Made by a program: the position numbers and the translations under genes | Source: Calonectria ilicicola | Lineage: Eukaryota > Ascomycota > Sordariomycetes > Hypocreales > Nectriaceae | Length of the DNA stretch: 64,000 nt | Direction of reading: 5' to 3' | NCBI GenBank assembly: GCA_020809705.1 | Contig: CP085830.1 | Span: 1,922,001-1,986,000, forward strand | Part shown: in pieces, positions 36,426 to 48,400 of the stretch | Numbering within the stretch: position 1 is the first letter of the stretch | Layout of the letters: each line of letters starts with the position of its first letter | Notes under the pieces: generated by a model | What the model saw: the letters and a program-made list of their open reading frames with translations, nothing else | Told to the model about the DNA's origin: nothing | The model's database searches: none

Positions 36426-37807
36426 GGTGCTGGATTGGATATGAGCCAGAGCAGCAGAAGATAAATGTCGGGAAGGGAGGTGAGGTTGAGAGGAGAGAAA
36501 GTTGAGAAGAAGGCGGCCGTTGACGTTTGCTAAATTTTGGTGGGGGGCGATAAGTCGAAAAAATTTGGGCACTGGGCCTGGTACTTTGCAGCTAAGTTGT
36601 TGGGCCACCCCAAAAGCTCAACTACCTCCCTCACTGGTCGGTCGGAGACGGCGGTCGGTAGAGGGGAGACAGAGAGCGGAGACGGACGTATGCAGCAGCA
36701 GTGGGTTGGCGTGCGTGGGCGTGGGCGTGGGCGAGAGAGGGCGCGCGTGCTGGTGCTATTTTATTTGCAAGCCAAGCAACGACACTGCGCAGTGCTGTAG
36801 CCACGGGGGATACAGTGTCCATCCCAACAGCTCGCACTGCAAACCCCAGAACTCCACTCACCTCCCTCAAAGTCCCCAATTCCTAAATCCTGGTTGTGCT
36901 TGCTGTGCGATGTGCCCGTGACGAGCCAGTGGTGTCTCTTCCACACTAGCTTACTTAATCTCCACATGTCCGTCTCATTGGGGACCGCAGGCCCTTCTGG
37001 AATGGTGGCGGCTTCAACGAACCCCCGGGCCGGTAGGTACCTGTCTCCATGTAATACTAGGGCAAGGTACGCAATGAATCATGTTGCCTGACAACATTGC
37101 CACCTTACGGTACCACTACTTGTTTACTTGCTTGCCGTTGCTTATCACGGGCTCAAGCAGTGACGTGCCGACTACCTCCGAATGTGGTGTGGGCTGTCGG
37201 TCACAATTTCGGTCCATGCATCACACAAACCAAAGGGGAAACAAAAATAGAGACAATGGCTAAAGAATTTTCGTCACCAACAAAAGCAACTCCTGCTCCC
37301 TGTCTCTGTTGATGCACATTCAAGGGCTCCAATCAATGGGCTAAACAGTGCTTCGCTGGCACAGTGCAAGCCCACACCCGGACCTGGCTCCATGAAAGAG
37401 CCGATTGTGACATATGGATGAAACCAGCCAGTAGGGAGGCGTTCTCACTTCTAAGCGAATAAGAAAAAAAAAAACCCCCCACAGCTTCGATTTCTAGAGT
37501 CGTGATTTTTCTTTCCGACCTTGCTAGCTAACGAAGTTGACCGCCAAGGTGTGATATGGTACTAGGGTACCTGACGGGTCTAGCCTTGCAGGACACCCGG
37601 CCTATCGGCGCGCGAGTCGGACCTGGGGTCCGAGTGGAGGGGCAAGGCGAACTAGCTCAGCCTTGATCAATCGTGATTCTGGACTAACGACGTAATCAAT
37701 TGCATCGCCACGCGACTGATCGAATCACCATCTTTCCCCCGGCCGGCACCGCACAACAAGCCCAATTCAATCGCGCTATGAGTGAAGGCCTACGGTAGCC
37801 ATTCGTG
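36426..37807. other. Intergenic between divergent nap1 and P5B ATPase genes
   Basis: This is the shared upstream region. It has a GTGGGC hexamer microsatellite around 36708-36732 and a TAGGTACCTG motif at 37034-37043. No gene is supportable. Confidence 0.5.
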
Positions 37808-40800
37808 ATGGAAGAGAACGCGCCTACCAGCCCTGGCGAGGGTGATGATGCCCGGGGCCAGAATGGGCTTGTTTCTCTCTACCGTTTGAGCTCCAACATG
37901 AGCCGTTCGAGTATCTTTGAAGAAGTTGAAATGGCACATGAAGAGGTATTGTGCTTTTTTTATAATCGATGCTGTATTTTTGCTAAGAAATCCCACACCT
38001 CTAGCTGTATTCTGGACCTGTTGCCGAGAGCCTTCCTTCGAGCGTGTCGGCTTTTTCCCATCGTCGGCGACGTGCCAACTCAACCACCAGCTTTACTTAC
38101 TACGACGATGAGACTGAAGGCTTTCCAAGTACTTCTGTATCCAATGGAGCGGCACAGAGGCACGTGGCTGATGATTATATTCGACGAAGCATTTCGGATA
38201 TCGGCGACTTGGAGTTTGGTGTTGATGATCACGATGAAGACGACACGTCCTCGGATCGTGACGACGACGATATCCCCCATAATGATTATATTCTCCACCG
38301 ACGTTCTTCAGCCCATTCACGAACCTCGGTTCACGATCGCCTTCTTAGAAGAGACAGTAATGCAACTATTGGAAGCTTTCAACAACATGGTCGGACAAGC
38401 CAAAAGATCTACCTGGTCAACGAGGACTTGACTATTGCGATCGCTGGCTTCCGTACAGGGAAAATAGGTTATGCGGTCTATATTTTTCTGTGCATTCTGA
38501 CCGGTGGACTTTCTTACCTTCTTTTTCGATGGCTTCCGAGATGGTACATCTCTATTGTTGGTCAAACCTGTTCATTAAAAGATTGCGATTGGGTTGTGAT
38601 CGAAAATCAATGGGGTGAACTTATTACTATGAGCGTGCAAGTCCAATCATACGGTCGATCGCTGTCGACGGTTTTTGGTTTGCCGGAGAAATTATACTCT
38701 GACACTCTTGACGAGGATAGTGATCCTATTTTGGATGATTTACGAACCCTGGACTATCGTTACATCCGCCTCTGCTACCACCCCCTCAAGGACAAGTTCG
38801 TACTGAGCAACGGTTGGAAGGACCCTACTTGGACCGATGTACGACTCACCCGCGTTGGACTTGATAGTGATGAGAAAAATGTCCGTGAGATTGTTTTTGG
38901 GCCCAATCTCATTGATATTGAGCAAAAAACGACAGGGCAACTTTTAGTGGATGAGGTAATTGCCTTGACTTCTATTCTTCACTGGCTTTAGGTTGACATT
39001 TATATTTCTCTTTAGGTTCTCCATCCTTTTTACATCTTCCAGATAGCAAGTCTCATCTTGTGGTCCATGGATACTTATTATTACTATGCCACCTGCATTT
39101 TCCTTATGTCTGTTGGAAGTATTGTCACTACGCTAGTCGAAACTCGAGCAGTAAGTAACATGGCCAGCTGCCTCTGGAGTGTATTTGTATCTAACGAAAT
39201 AGACTATGAAACGACTCCGTGAAATTTCTCGATTCGAGTGCGATGTTCGCGTTCTTCGAAATGGCTTTTGTACGTCAGAGATACCTCACTCAGATTTACA
39301 GTATGTTCATGCTAACAATTGGCCTCTAGGGAGATACATAAGCTCGAGTGATCTTGTTCCTGGTGATGTATATGAGCTCAGCGATCCGAATTTGAATCAA
39401 CTCCCAAGCGACAGCCTTTTGCTTACTGGCGACTGCATAGTTAACGAAAGCATGCTCACTGGTACGTGGTACTTTTTAATGGCTCGAGGCTAGGTTGACG
39501 GTTTTCTAGGGGAATCGGTACCGGTATCTAAAATCCCGGCTACTGATGAGACATTGATGAATATGGATTTGGCAGCATCATCCGTGACTCCGGAGATTGC
39601 TCGTCACTTTCTGTTCTGCGGCACCAAGATCGTTCGGGCAAGGCGACCACAAGAGGACCAAGATGGAGATGCGGTTGCGCTTGCACTAGTTGTTCGCACC
39701 GGCTTCAATACAACCAAGGGGGCCCTCGTGCGCTCGATGTTGTTTCCAAAACCGTCAGGTTTCAAATTTTACCGAGACTCGTTCAGGTACATCAGTGTCA
39801 TGGCCGTTGTTGCTGGTATTGGGTTCATTGCATCATTGGTCAACTTCATAAAACTTGGAGTTGCTATGCATTTGGTCATTGTTCGAGCCCTTGATCTGAT
39901 TACCATTGTGGTTCCTCCAGCACTTCCTGCTACCCTAACAATTGGAACGAATTTCGCCCTGTCGCGATTAAAGAAGAAGCAGATTTTCTGCATCAGCCCC
40001 CAAAGGGTAAATGTCGGCGGGAAACTCGACATTATGTGCTTTGACAAGACTGGAACTCTGACTGAGGACGGCCTTGACGTACTTGGTGTTCGGGTTGTTC
40101 GTCATGAGACAAATAAGTTTAGCGAAATCGTCACGGAACCCCAAGAACTACTCGCAGATGCTGCACATGAGGGCCCCCAGAGCAGTTTCCGTGCTATACT
40201 CCACGCAATGGCCACATGCCACTCGCTGCGGTCCGTCGAGGACGAGCTTGTTGGCGATCCCCTGGACCTGAAGATGTTTGAGTTTACGCGTTGGACTTTT
40301 GAGGAAGGAAAACAAAGCGCTGGTGAAGGAGATGACGAGGAGCAGGGTGGGCTTGCACCATCCATCGCCCGCCCGCCTAACGTAAGTTCCTAGCGTCTAT
40401 ACTTTGCCCTCCACCCATTCATTCTTTACCCTTTGACACTAATTTGTCTTCCCAGGCCAACCTTGAACTTGGCGTACTGAAGTCTTTTGAGTTTGTTTCA
40501 CAACTGCGTCGAGCCAGTGTTATTGTCCGTCAATTCGGTCAGAAAAGCGGTGATATATTTGTCAAGGGTGCTCCTGAAGCTATGAGGGAAATATGTCGTC
40601 CTGAAACATGTAAGCGGCAAACTTGCCTTATTTTGATGCCTACAGCTAACATTGACCAACCAGTTCCAAGTGATTATGACGAACTTCTGTCTCACTACAC
40701 CCATAAGGGATATCGAGTTATCGGCTGTGCCACTCGACACCTGAAGAAGCTTAGCTGGGTTAAGGCCCAGAAAATGACACGGTCAGATGTGGAAAGTGAC

Positions 40801-42445
40801 CTCGATTTCATTGGCTTCATCGTCTTTGAGAATAAACTTAAGCCTACGACTGCCAATGTAATAGAGGAGCTTCTTGCATCTAACATCGGTACTGTGATGG
40901 TAACAGGCGATAATATTCTGACAGCTATAAGTGTGGCACGGGAGTGTGGCCTTATGGACCGTAATGCTCACTGTTTTGTGCCCCGATTTGTTCAAGGTAA
41001 GAGAAGAGATTCTAATATCGAAAATATAGCGTTATGCTGACTATCCCCGAGGAAATTGCCGTGATCCTAAGGCATTGTTGCGATGGGAGAGCATTGACAA
41101 TGAGTTCTGCCTAGATGAATTGACGCTGCTGGTAAGCATGATGTTAAATGGATAAAGTAATAAGCTAACGAAAATAGCCCCAACCCGTTCCGCCAGAGGC
41201 CGATGCATCACTCCCATTCGATATTTCGAATCTGCGCAATTTCTCGCTAGCTGTAAGCGGCGATGTATTTCGATGGATAATTGATTATGCATCTCCTCTG
41301 GTTCTTCAAAGGGTTTGTCGACTCAACCTATTTTGCACTACCTATACTGACGACATGCATTAGATGCTTATATATGGCAAAGTCTTTGCAAGAATGTCTC
41401 CTGACGAGAAGCATGAGCTAGTGGAGAAACTGCAAAGTATCGATTTTACTTGTGGTTTTTGCGGAGACGGTGCCAATGACTGCGGCGCCCTCAAGGCAGC
41501 AGACGTTGGCATTTCTCTTTCTGAAGCTGAAGCTTCCGTGGCGGCTCCTTTTACATCCAGAGTATTTGATATCCGCTGTGTTGTTGAGGTCATCAAGTAC
41601 GTTACAAAGCCAATTTATTTATGAGATGCTAACAGCCTCTAGGGAGGGTCGGGCGGCTCTGGTTACAAGCTTTAGTTGCTTCAAGTATATGAGCTTGTAC
41701 TCAGCAATTCAGTTCACCTCAGTAAGCCTGCTTTATGCCAATGCGTCCAATCTTGGCGATTTCCAGTTCCTTTACATCGACCTTCTCCTTATTCTCCCCA
41801 TTGCTATTTTCATGGGATGGGCTGGACCAGCGCCGACTTTATGTCGGAAGCGACCCACCGCGGATCTTGTTTCCCGTAAAGTCTTGACACCGTTGCTTGG
41901 GCTCATGGCCATTTGTGTTGCATTCCAGGTCGTAACATTCGTTACGGTTAAAGAGCAGCCGTGGTATATCCCCCCCGTATTTGATCGCGATGAGTCGGAG
42001 ATCAAGAGCTCGCAGAATACAGCGCTATTTCTGGTTTCATGCTTTGAATACATTTTTTCCGGCTTCGTCATCAATGCGGGACCACCTTTCCGACAGAAGA
42101 CCATGCAAAATTGTGAGTTGTGGCTAGGAAAGGAAAGAAATGTGAGACTAACATATTACAGGGCCGTTTACTATCACAGGAACCGTACTGACAGCGGTCT
42201 CGTTGTACATGATTTTTGTACCCGCAAGGTGGGTGACAGATTTGATGGAATTGACCAAAATGAGTCTGGATTACGAGCTCTTCTTGACATTATTGGGTGT
42301 TGGCTACTTTGCGGTTGCCTGGGGATTTGAGAAATATCTTTCTCTCCATGTTGCACGCTATATTGGCAAGTTGAAACTCAAAGTGACGGGCCAGTTAAAG
42401 AAGCGGAAGGAGTACAAGGTCATCCGAGACTCGGCTCTGATATAG
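37808..42445 (+). CDS. ypk9: P5B-type ATPase (Ypk9 / ATP13A2 family)
   Basis: Thirteen exons (37808-37945, 38005-38955, 39016-39150, 39203-39269, 39330-39461, 39510-40381, 40456-40609, 40664-40996, 41052-41131, 41178-41312, 41364-41596, 41643-42112, 42162-42445) give 1327 residues. After an acidic cytosolic N-terminus comes the P5B-specific hydrophobic hairpin ([20 protein letters not shown]). The actuator motif is TGES (473-476), the M4 signature PPALPAT (about 610) marks the P5B class, the phosphorylated Asp lies in DKTGTLTE (about 652), and the hinge is GDGAND (1033-1038). Members sit in vacuolar or late endosomal membranes; ATP13A2 exports polyamines from lysosomes, and yeast Ypk9 protects against manganese and other metals. 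Exon 9 must start at 41052 to keep frame. Confidence 0.96.
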
Positions 42446-42985
42446 ATAACTACTGGCACTTCATATTCTAAGGGAAATAGTATCGCAGTTAATCTAGCTA
42501 GTTTAAGCAGATAACATTGGTTATGTTGGCCAATTGAATGGCCGTCACCTTTACGTATTCCTATAATGTAAACTTGGTTGAATAACCTCTTGATGGGAGA
42601 GACTTTTGTAAACTAAAGACCAGCTGACATGCATGGCCTGGTCCCGAGACGGCTTTTTCTTTGGTTTATGCATTTTTTTTTTTTTTTTTGGGAAGTTGAA
42701 AATAACTAAGACCAGCGCTCCGGAGCCCCTCGATTATTTGCTCCTGGAATTGGCTGGAGAATATGCGATAAGAAAAGTTGTACTTGAATTGTCGCTGTGA
42801 AGTGGCACATGGCTTGACTTGGAATCAATCGCGGTCATTCAAGGGAATGGTGCATGATCTTAAATGTTTCTCCCTTTCCCATTTCTATATGGTCCTATAT
42901 ACACAGCACTGAAGCTCTAGGTTTTCGGTTCGGTGGTGATTTGGTCGAAGTCATCGAAGGAATAAATAGTACACGAAACATCCGT
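42446..42985. other. Intergenic between convergent ypk9 and complex I subunit genes
   Basis: Shared 3' flank with a T17 run at 42673-42689. No gene seen. Confidence 0.55.
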
Positions 42986-43308
42986 TTAGTGATCCCAGGG
43001 GTGCTTACGACCAAGTAGGACCGCACCTGGAGACAAATATGTTAGTGGTACTGAGTGACGGGGGAAAGACTCGGTACGGAGCGAGATAGGATTCAACATA
43101 CCCTCCTTCTTAGCACGGTACATAAGCTATGAGAAGTAATCATTAGTCGAGCAGCCCTGGAATAATGGAGGAATATCGGACGAAGGCTCACCCAGAACCA
43201 CATGCCGGCGCCTAGGGCAGTTGCAGTGACTCGGTAGATGCGAGGCAGGTGGGCAACAGGGGGCTTAGGAGGGCCCGAGGGAATGGGGTTGTGGTGGGAG
43301 GCGCCCAT
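42986..43308 (-). CDS. NADH:ubiquinone oxidoreductase small subunit, NDUFB2-like (60 aa)
   Basis: Three exons (43308-43192, 43126-43102, 43026-42986) give a 60-residue protein, too small and too split to show as one open frame. It starts MGASHHNPIPSGPPKPP, has one membrane segment (YRVTATALGAGMWFWLMYR), then AKKEGAVLLGRKHPWDH. The MWFW...YRAKxxG.VLLGxxHPW pattern is that of the single-span complex I subunit NDUFB2 (AGGG) of plants and animals. It would sit in the inner mitochondrial membrane arm. Family identity rests on the motif alone. The splice sites have clear CTAAC branch points. Confidence 0.82.
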
Positions 43309-44133
43309 GATGTCGAAGTCGCTCGTTGAGGGAGGGCGAAGCGGATGTCACGGCCTGAGAAGCTTGAGGGACAGAAGAGTTAGCCGGCGGAGTCAGATCG
43401 GGGAGTAGCAGAATCCTGAAGACTAGCAATTGACGTACAGGCAGGCCGATTGGAACAATGACGAGGCGGCGATGGCAGCACAGCTCGATGGTGATGGGTT
43501 GACGAGCGACTCGGCAATGCTCAATGTTAGATCAAGGCCGGGCCAATGCGGTTGCGCGCTGCTCTGATTAGGTAATGAGGGGACCTGATTGGATGGTGGG
43601 CGATATGCTTGTATGCGAACAATCATATGAAGCATTTGCCCACGAAAGTCAGTATCGCTATAGGAAGGGAGTACGTACTGGTGGGGTTCTTGGGACTTGG
43701 GGTCTTGTTTAGGCAGGTTAGCTAACACTGTCCCGTACAGTCTTGTCGACGACGGATGGGTTAATACCACATTGCGCAAGCCTGGCTTCAGCGTCTCAAT
43801 TGCTCCAACACTACGTACCTTTTGACCCCTTTGCTTGTCATTTTATTTTATTCATTTTGTTCTTCTTTCAGCAGAGGGCGGGGTTTCCTTCACAAGACGT
43901 ATTATTTGGTGGGAAATCATACAGTACTTTTCCATCCCGTCTACCTACCAAGCAATGCTCATCTGAGACACAACCGCGCGATACGTCAGTCAGCGGCACC
44001 ACCACCACCAACCCCCATCATCGACTCCGACTGAATTAAACCAAACGCGACAGAATTTGTATAAGGGGAGGCATCATTTGGTACAACCACGAAACGGACA
44101 TACCCCTATACATACTCTTTAAAGACGGCAGCC
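43309..44133. other. Intergenic between divergent complex I subunit and E2 genes
   Basis: Shared upstream region with pyrimidine-rich patches. No gene is supportable. Confidence 0.5.
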
Positions 44134-45186
44134 ATGGCAACACCCAAATTCAGCACCAAGTCTCCTACCATTCGGCGCATTCGTGAGTTTCTCTGCCTCG
44201 GCTCGCTTGAGGCGCATACTCCTACTTGAATTCCTCAACCTTGTGGTCTAACCTGGCATTTGTAGTTCGCGAAGCTGCAGAACTGTCCAACGCCCCATCA
44301 CCCGACTACCACGCCGAGCCTCTCGAATCCGATCTGTTTGAGTGGCACTTTACACTTCGAGGACCTCCCAACTCCGTCTACAGCGATGGAATATACCACG
44401 GCCGCATCGTCCTACCACCAACCTACCCGCTTCGCCCTCCTAGTTTCCGTTTTTTCACACCTAGCGGTCGCTTCGAGGCGAACCGGGAGATCTGCCTGAG
44501 CATCAGCGGTCATCATGAGGAGACATGGCAGCCCGCCTGGGGCGTTCGCACAGCTCTGGTAGCGTATGTAGAGTCGCTTTATTATCCCCGACATGGATGA
44601 TCACTATTGGGCTGTAATCGCTAACTTCCCCGCTCTCTCTAGGCTCCGAAGTTTCATGGAAACTGATGCCCGTGGTCAGCTTGGTGGTCTAGACACCACT
44701 GATGCCGTACGTCAGCAACTGGCCGCCCAGTCGCCAGCTTTCAAATGCTCTACGTGTGGCAAGACGAATGCAGAGATTATCAAAGAGTGCGAGGAACGGA
44801 CCAAGGAATCATCATCGTCGGCGCAGGAAGTGGAGATCCCCAAGGAGCTGAATATGGGCTGGCGCGACGAAATGGAAGCCAAAAAGAGCAGCCAGGCAAA
44901 CCCCGAAACTACAATCGACGATGCCGAGTCGGCTGAACTCGCCGAGGGCTTCGTTCAAACTGCGCCCATTTCAAGCAATGCTGAGCCTTCGCCCCCGGAC
45001 GCGCGGAACCCCGCACCTACTCGTACTATCCCAATTCCCGCGGCAGCTGAGGTCGCTATGATTGCGCCGCCTCGGCCAGCGCGACGGGCTTCCGACGATG
45101 GCGTACCGCTTTGGCTGGATCGACTTATTGTTGTGCTCGTTGTCCTTTTAGTTGCCCTCGTGTTGAAGATTATGTTTGTACTATGA
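44134..45186 (+). CDS. Tail-anchored ubiquitin-conjugating enzyme (UBE2J / Ubc6-like)
   Basis: Three exons (44134-44182, 44266-44563, 44643-45186) give 296 residues. The E2 fold reads from RRILREAAELSNAPS, through FEWHFTLRGPPNSVYSDGIYHGRI and PPTYPLRPPSFRFFTPSGRF, to the active-site Cys93 in REICLSISGHHEETWQPAW. The histidine-rich flap in place of the classical HPN motif is typical of the UBE2J/Ubc6 group. A long variable linker follows, and the C-terminus ends in one membrane helix (IVVLVVLLVALVLKIMFVL), so the enzyme is anchored in the ER membrane facing the cytosol and should work in ER-associated degradation. The TCGKTNAEI segment after the core is typical of UBE2J1. Confidence 0.95.
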
Positions 45187-45418
45187 AGCGTTCTCCGTGT
45201 TTATTGGTATATATTAGTTGGCGTATGGTGTTTTGGCTATCATTATCATAACAGGGTAAGCGAAGTAGATATCCAATGCAAAGTTTTGTCTGATATACAC
45301 TTGATTTGTATGACTAGCTTAGTCACCGCCCCTGGTTCTAACACCTTGCGATGCTTTGACATCTTTTTATTCGTCTCCTTGTCAACTTACAAATCTATTC
45401 CAGCCCACGTCTGCTTCC

Positions 45419-48400
45419 TCATGACCCCTTATTCACAGCTTGTCCTCGCAATTGCCATGGAACAGCCAGCCACCACCACTCTCCCACTGTAATGCCCGAT
45501 CCATCGTCCGATTCTTTCAGCACGCCCGTCTTTCTACCCCAGTCCATAATCATCCGTGCCTCAAATTCCTCCAAAACGGGCTTCAGTGCACTACAAATAC
45601 CCTCGATGGTCATGAGGCCTCGAGTAGCATAAATGAAGCAAAATGCTCCTAAGACATAAGTCCATCTTTGAGGATCCTGCTGACCAAAGAAGTCGATCCA
45701 CTGTGGCAGCTCTCCCCTGAGGCCCTCTAGCGGAGGCCCTTCCTTTATCGCCAACCTCAGTACCTCAATATCCTCGTTGTATTGATACAATTCAGTAGGC
45801 ACCACCTCGATGCCAAAATGGTAGTATGATTTCGGGTATTTTCGACTTTCATAATTTCCTGGCTCAAAACCCATGGGGATATGAGGGACATCGACAGGCA
45901 CCAATCTGATCCTTTCAGAGGCATTTAGATTGGTTAATGCCATGACGGATCCATCATCAAGAGTAAATGGCACTTTCATCGTTTCGCCACGACGGAAAAT
46001 GGCATCCAGCTTACCTTTAAAGGTAGCCGCCTCCTGATACTTTTGTTGTTGAGCTAACTTTCCCAGAGTATATGTGTACGATTCGTTAAGCCGATATGGT
46101 CTGCCACCCAGCGGTGGCTTTTTGCTTCTGCAAATGACGCGTTGGTGAGTCAATTCATCAATTGCTTGTTTAAGCAGCTTGTTATTCCGACTTAAATCCC
46201 CGTTTGCAAGGGTGGCGAATTTCTCTTTGATCAAGTGAGGCGAGTATCGAGTCTCATCCGTGCAACAAAGAGACCTGATCCATGACCTAGCAACATCGAG
46301 ATCTGTGGTCCCGACTGTATTCTGGGAGCCATTGGACATCTCATCCAAGGAAACAGCTGCAGGCATTGCAGTCGAAGCCTCAAACCGAGAAAACACTGAT
46401 GTCTGAGGATGGAAGAACCGTTCTCGCCAGTCTTCTTCATGGTCAACCACTTCTTGCGACGAGAACATCTCTGCTAATCTGTTTCGAGTCGATGGAAGCT
46501 GGATTCCTTCTCGCCGGCGAAGCCTCAGCGTCCATGTAATCACTTCATTCCAATCACAATCCTCGGGGTCATTAAAGTCAAGATCAGGTAGCTCGTCATT
46601 CTCATACGCTGCCAGAAACTTATCCTGGAAATCTTTCGTGAGCTTGGCAACATACGCGCCTTGCTCTTTTCGAGCGGACAACCAGAACCGACGAAGCTGG
46701 GTAAGACACGTTTCAGGGAATATTTTGAGGAGTAGTCCCCAATCAATTGCCTTATCAGCACCTCCAAGGAGCACACGTACAGCGATGAAAGCAGCCAGGA
46801 CCCTGTCTGCGTCAGCAATTGTATCATCCAATTTGCCTTTATTCTGCACATCGCTAGATTTGTTTTGTGCTGACGGCAACGCTGTTAGTGACCTCGTAAC
46901 AAGTTGGACTCGTTTGATGCTGTTGCGTGACCCAGGCTCTTGCCGAGTTGGAAATTCATCCGCAAATGTTTGAGTCTTCGTTGTGTCTCCCAACCGTCGG
47001 CGCAATATTGGCCATGTGAATGGGTCCTCGTCCTCACTCGATGAGGAAGCATCTACAGTTTCATCGTTTTCAGTAGGAAGTTCAAAGGAACCAGAAGTGA
47101 GCTGCCAATCTAGCGGCCACGTAATGGGTTCTGACGGCAATACTGCAGGACTGCCTCTTCCCATGAAAAATTTAATGAATATATTGTAAGGGCCGGTTGC
47201 ATTTGGGAGGGCATTGATAAACGAGTCCGTCCAAAGGCGTTCCACATCCACACAAGCAGACAGTCTATCTTTGAATCGATAATACTGCCCACTACTCGTT
47301 CTCGGCTGGCGTTTCAGGCCACTTAACAGGGCGGTTCTTCTTTCTATTTCCTCAACAATCTCGGCCCAGGAAAACCAAGTTGAGTCTGGCATCCAGCCCC
47401 GTAAGGCATAGCTCCCATCCTGGTTCTCGAAATCAAGGGAGCTAATGTAAGGCCAAGTGCCATCAGTACCAACAACTGACAATGCATCATCAAACGTCAT
47501 TCGGACTGTGGTATCCTCCAACATCAATTGTGGATCTATCACGCAGTCATTGTTTTCGGGATCCTTAGAAAGACGACGACGTTTATGAGACTTTAAAGGG
47601 GATAGCTCATGTAGAAACGTGTTGGGAGCAAGAAACTCGACCCCTTCCATTGGTTTCTGATTGAGTAGATATTCAGATGGTCCAGACCATTCCGGCTGTG
47701 GGATATAATCCGAATGGTCAATACCAGCCCAGCTGACATGACCCCTTCTTCCAGGGCTTCCTGAGGAGAGAGACACATCTGCAATCTTTGTCTTTCGACG
47801 CTTCGATCGGGGGGCACCATCTTCCTCGTCGTGTTCATTTGAGGTTCTCTTGGCAGCAACTTGAGCGGCGTAAACGGGGGCATCCAAAATCTCGACTTCG
47901 TCTCCTAGCTGTCTACGACCGCGACGGCCCTCCTTCATCAGCTCTGTGGCAGGAAGTGTGGCAAAAGGTGGGGGAAGATAGGTATCCGGATATGATTCCT
48001 TTATCCTCTCCACCAAGCTTGTGGCTGTATCTGAGAATGGGTCGTGGGTCCCTAGCACAATAATTTGGCATTTGCAAAATATTCCCTTACAATCACGGAA
48101 GGCATGCCAATGCTCAGCCACGGTTTTTGATCGAACCAATTCCCGAAGCGCAGATTGGGATGCTTTAGATGTGGGGGCTGCTTCTGTCTGAAAGTTCTCC
48201 TCCCATCTGACAGTGATTGCATGCCAAAGGCCGCGGCCCCCAGGAAATGTACCGCCCTGTTCCTCTAGGAGCTCTATGATGATCTCCGAAATCCGACTAT
48301 TTGACGTAACCTTGGGCAATAGGCTATCCACAATTGCCGATACTTGTTGCTTTTCGCCTAATGGTTGGACCGCGAGGGATTCACCACTGGCTTCGCCATT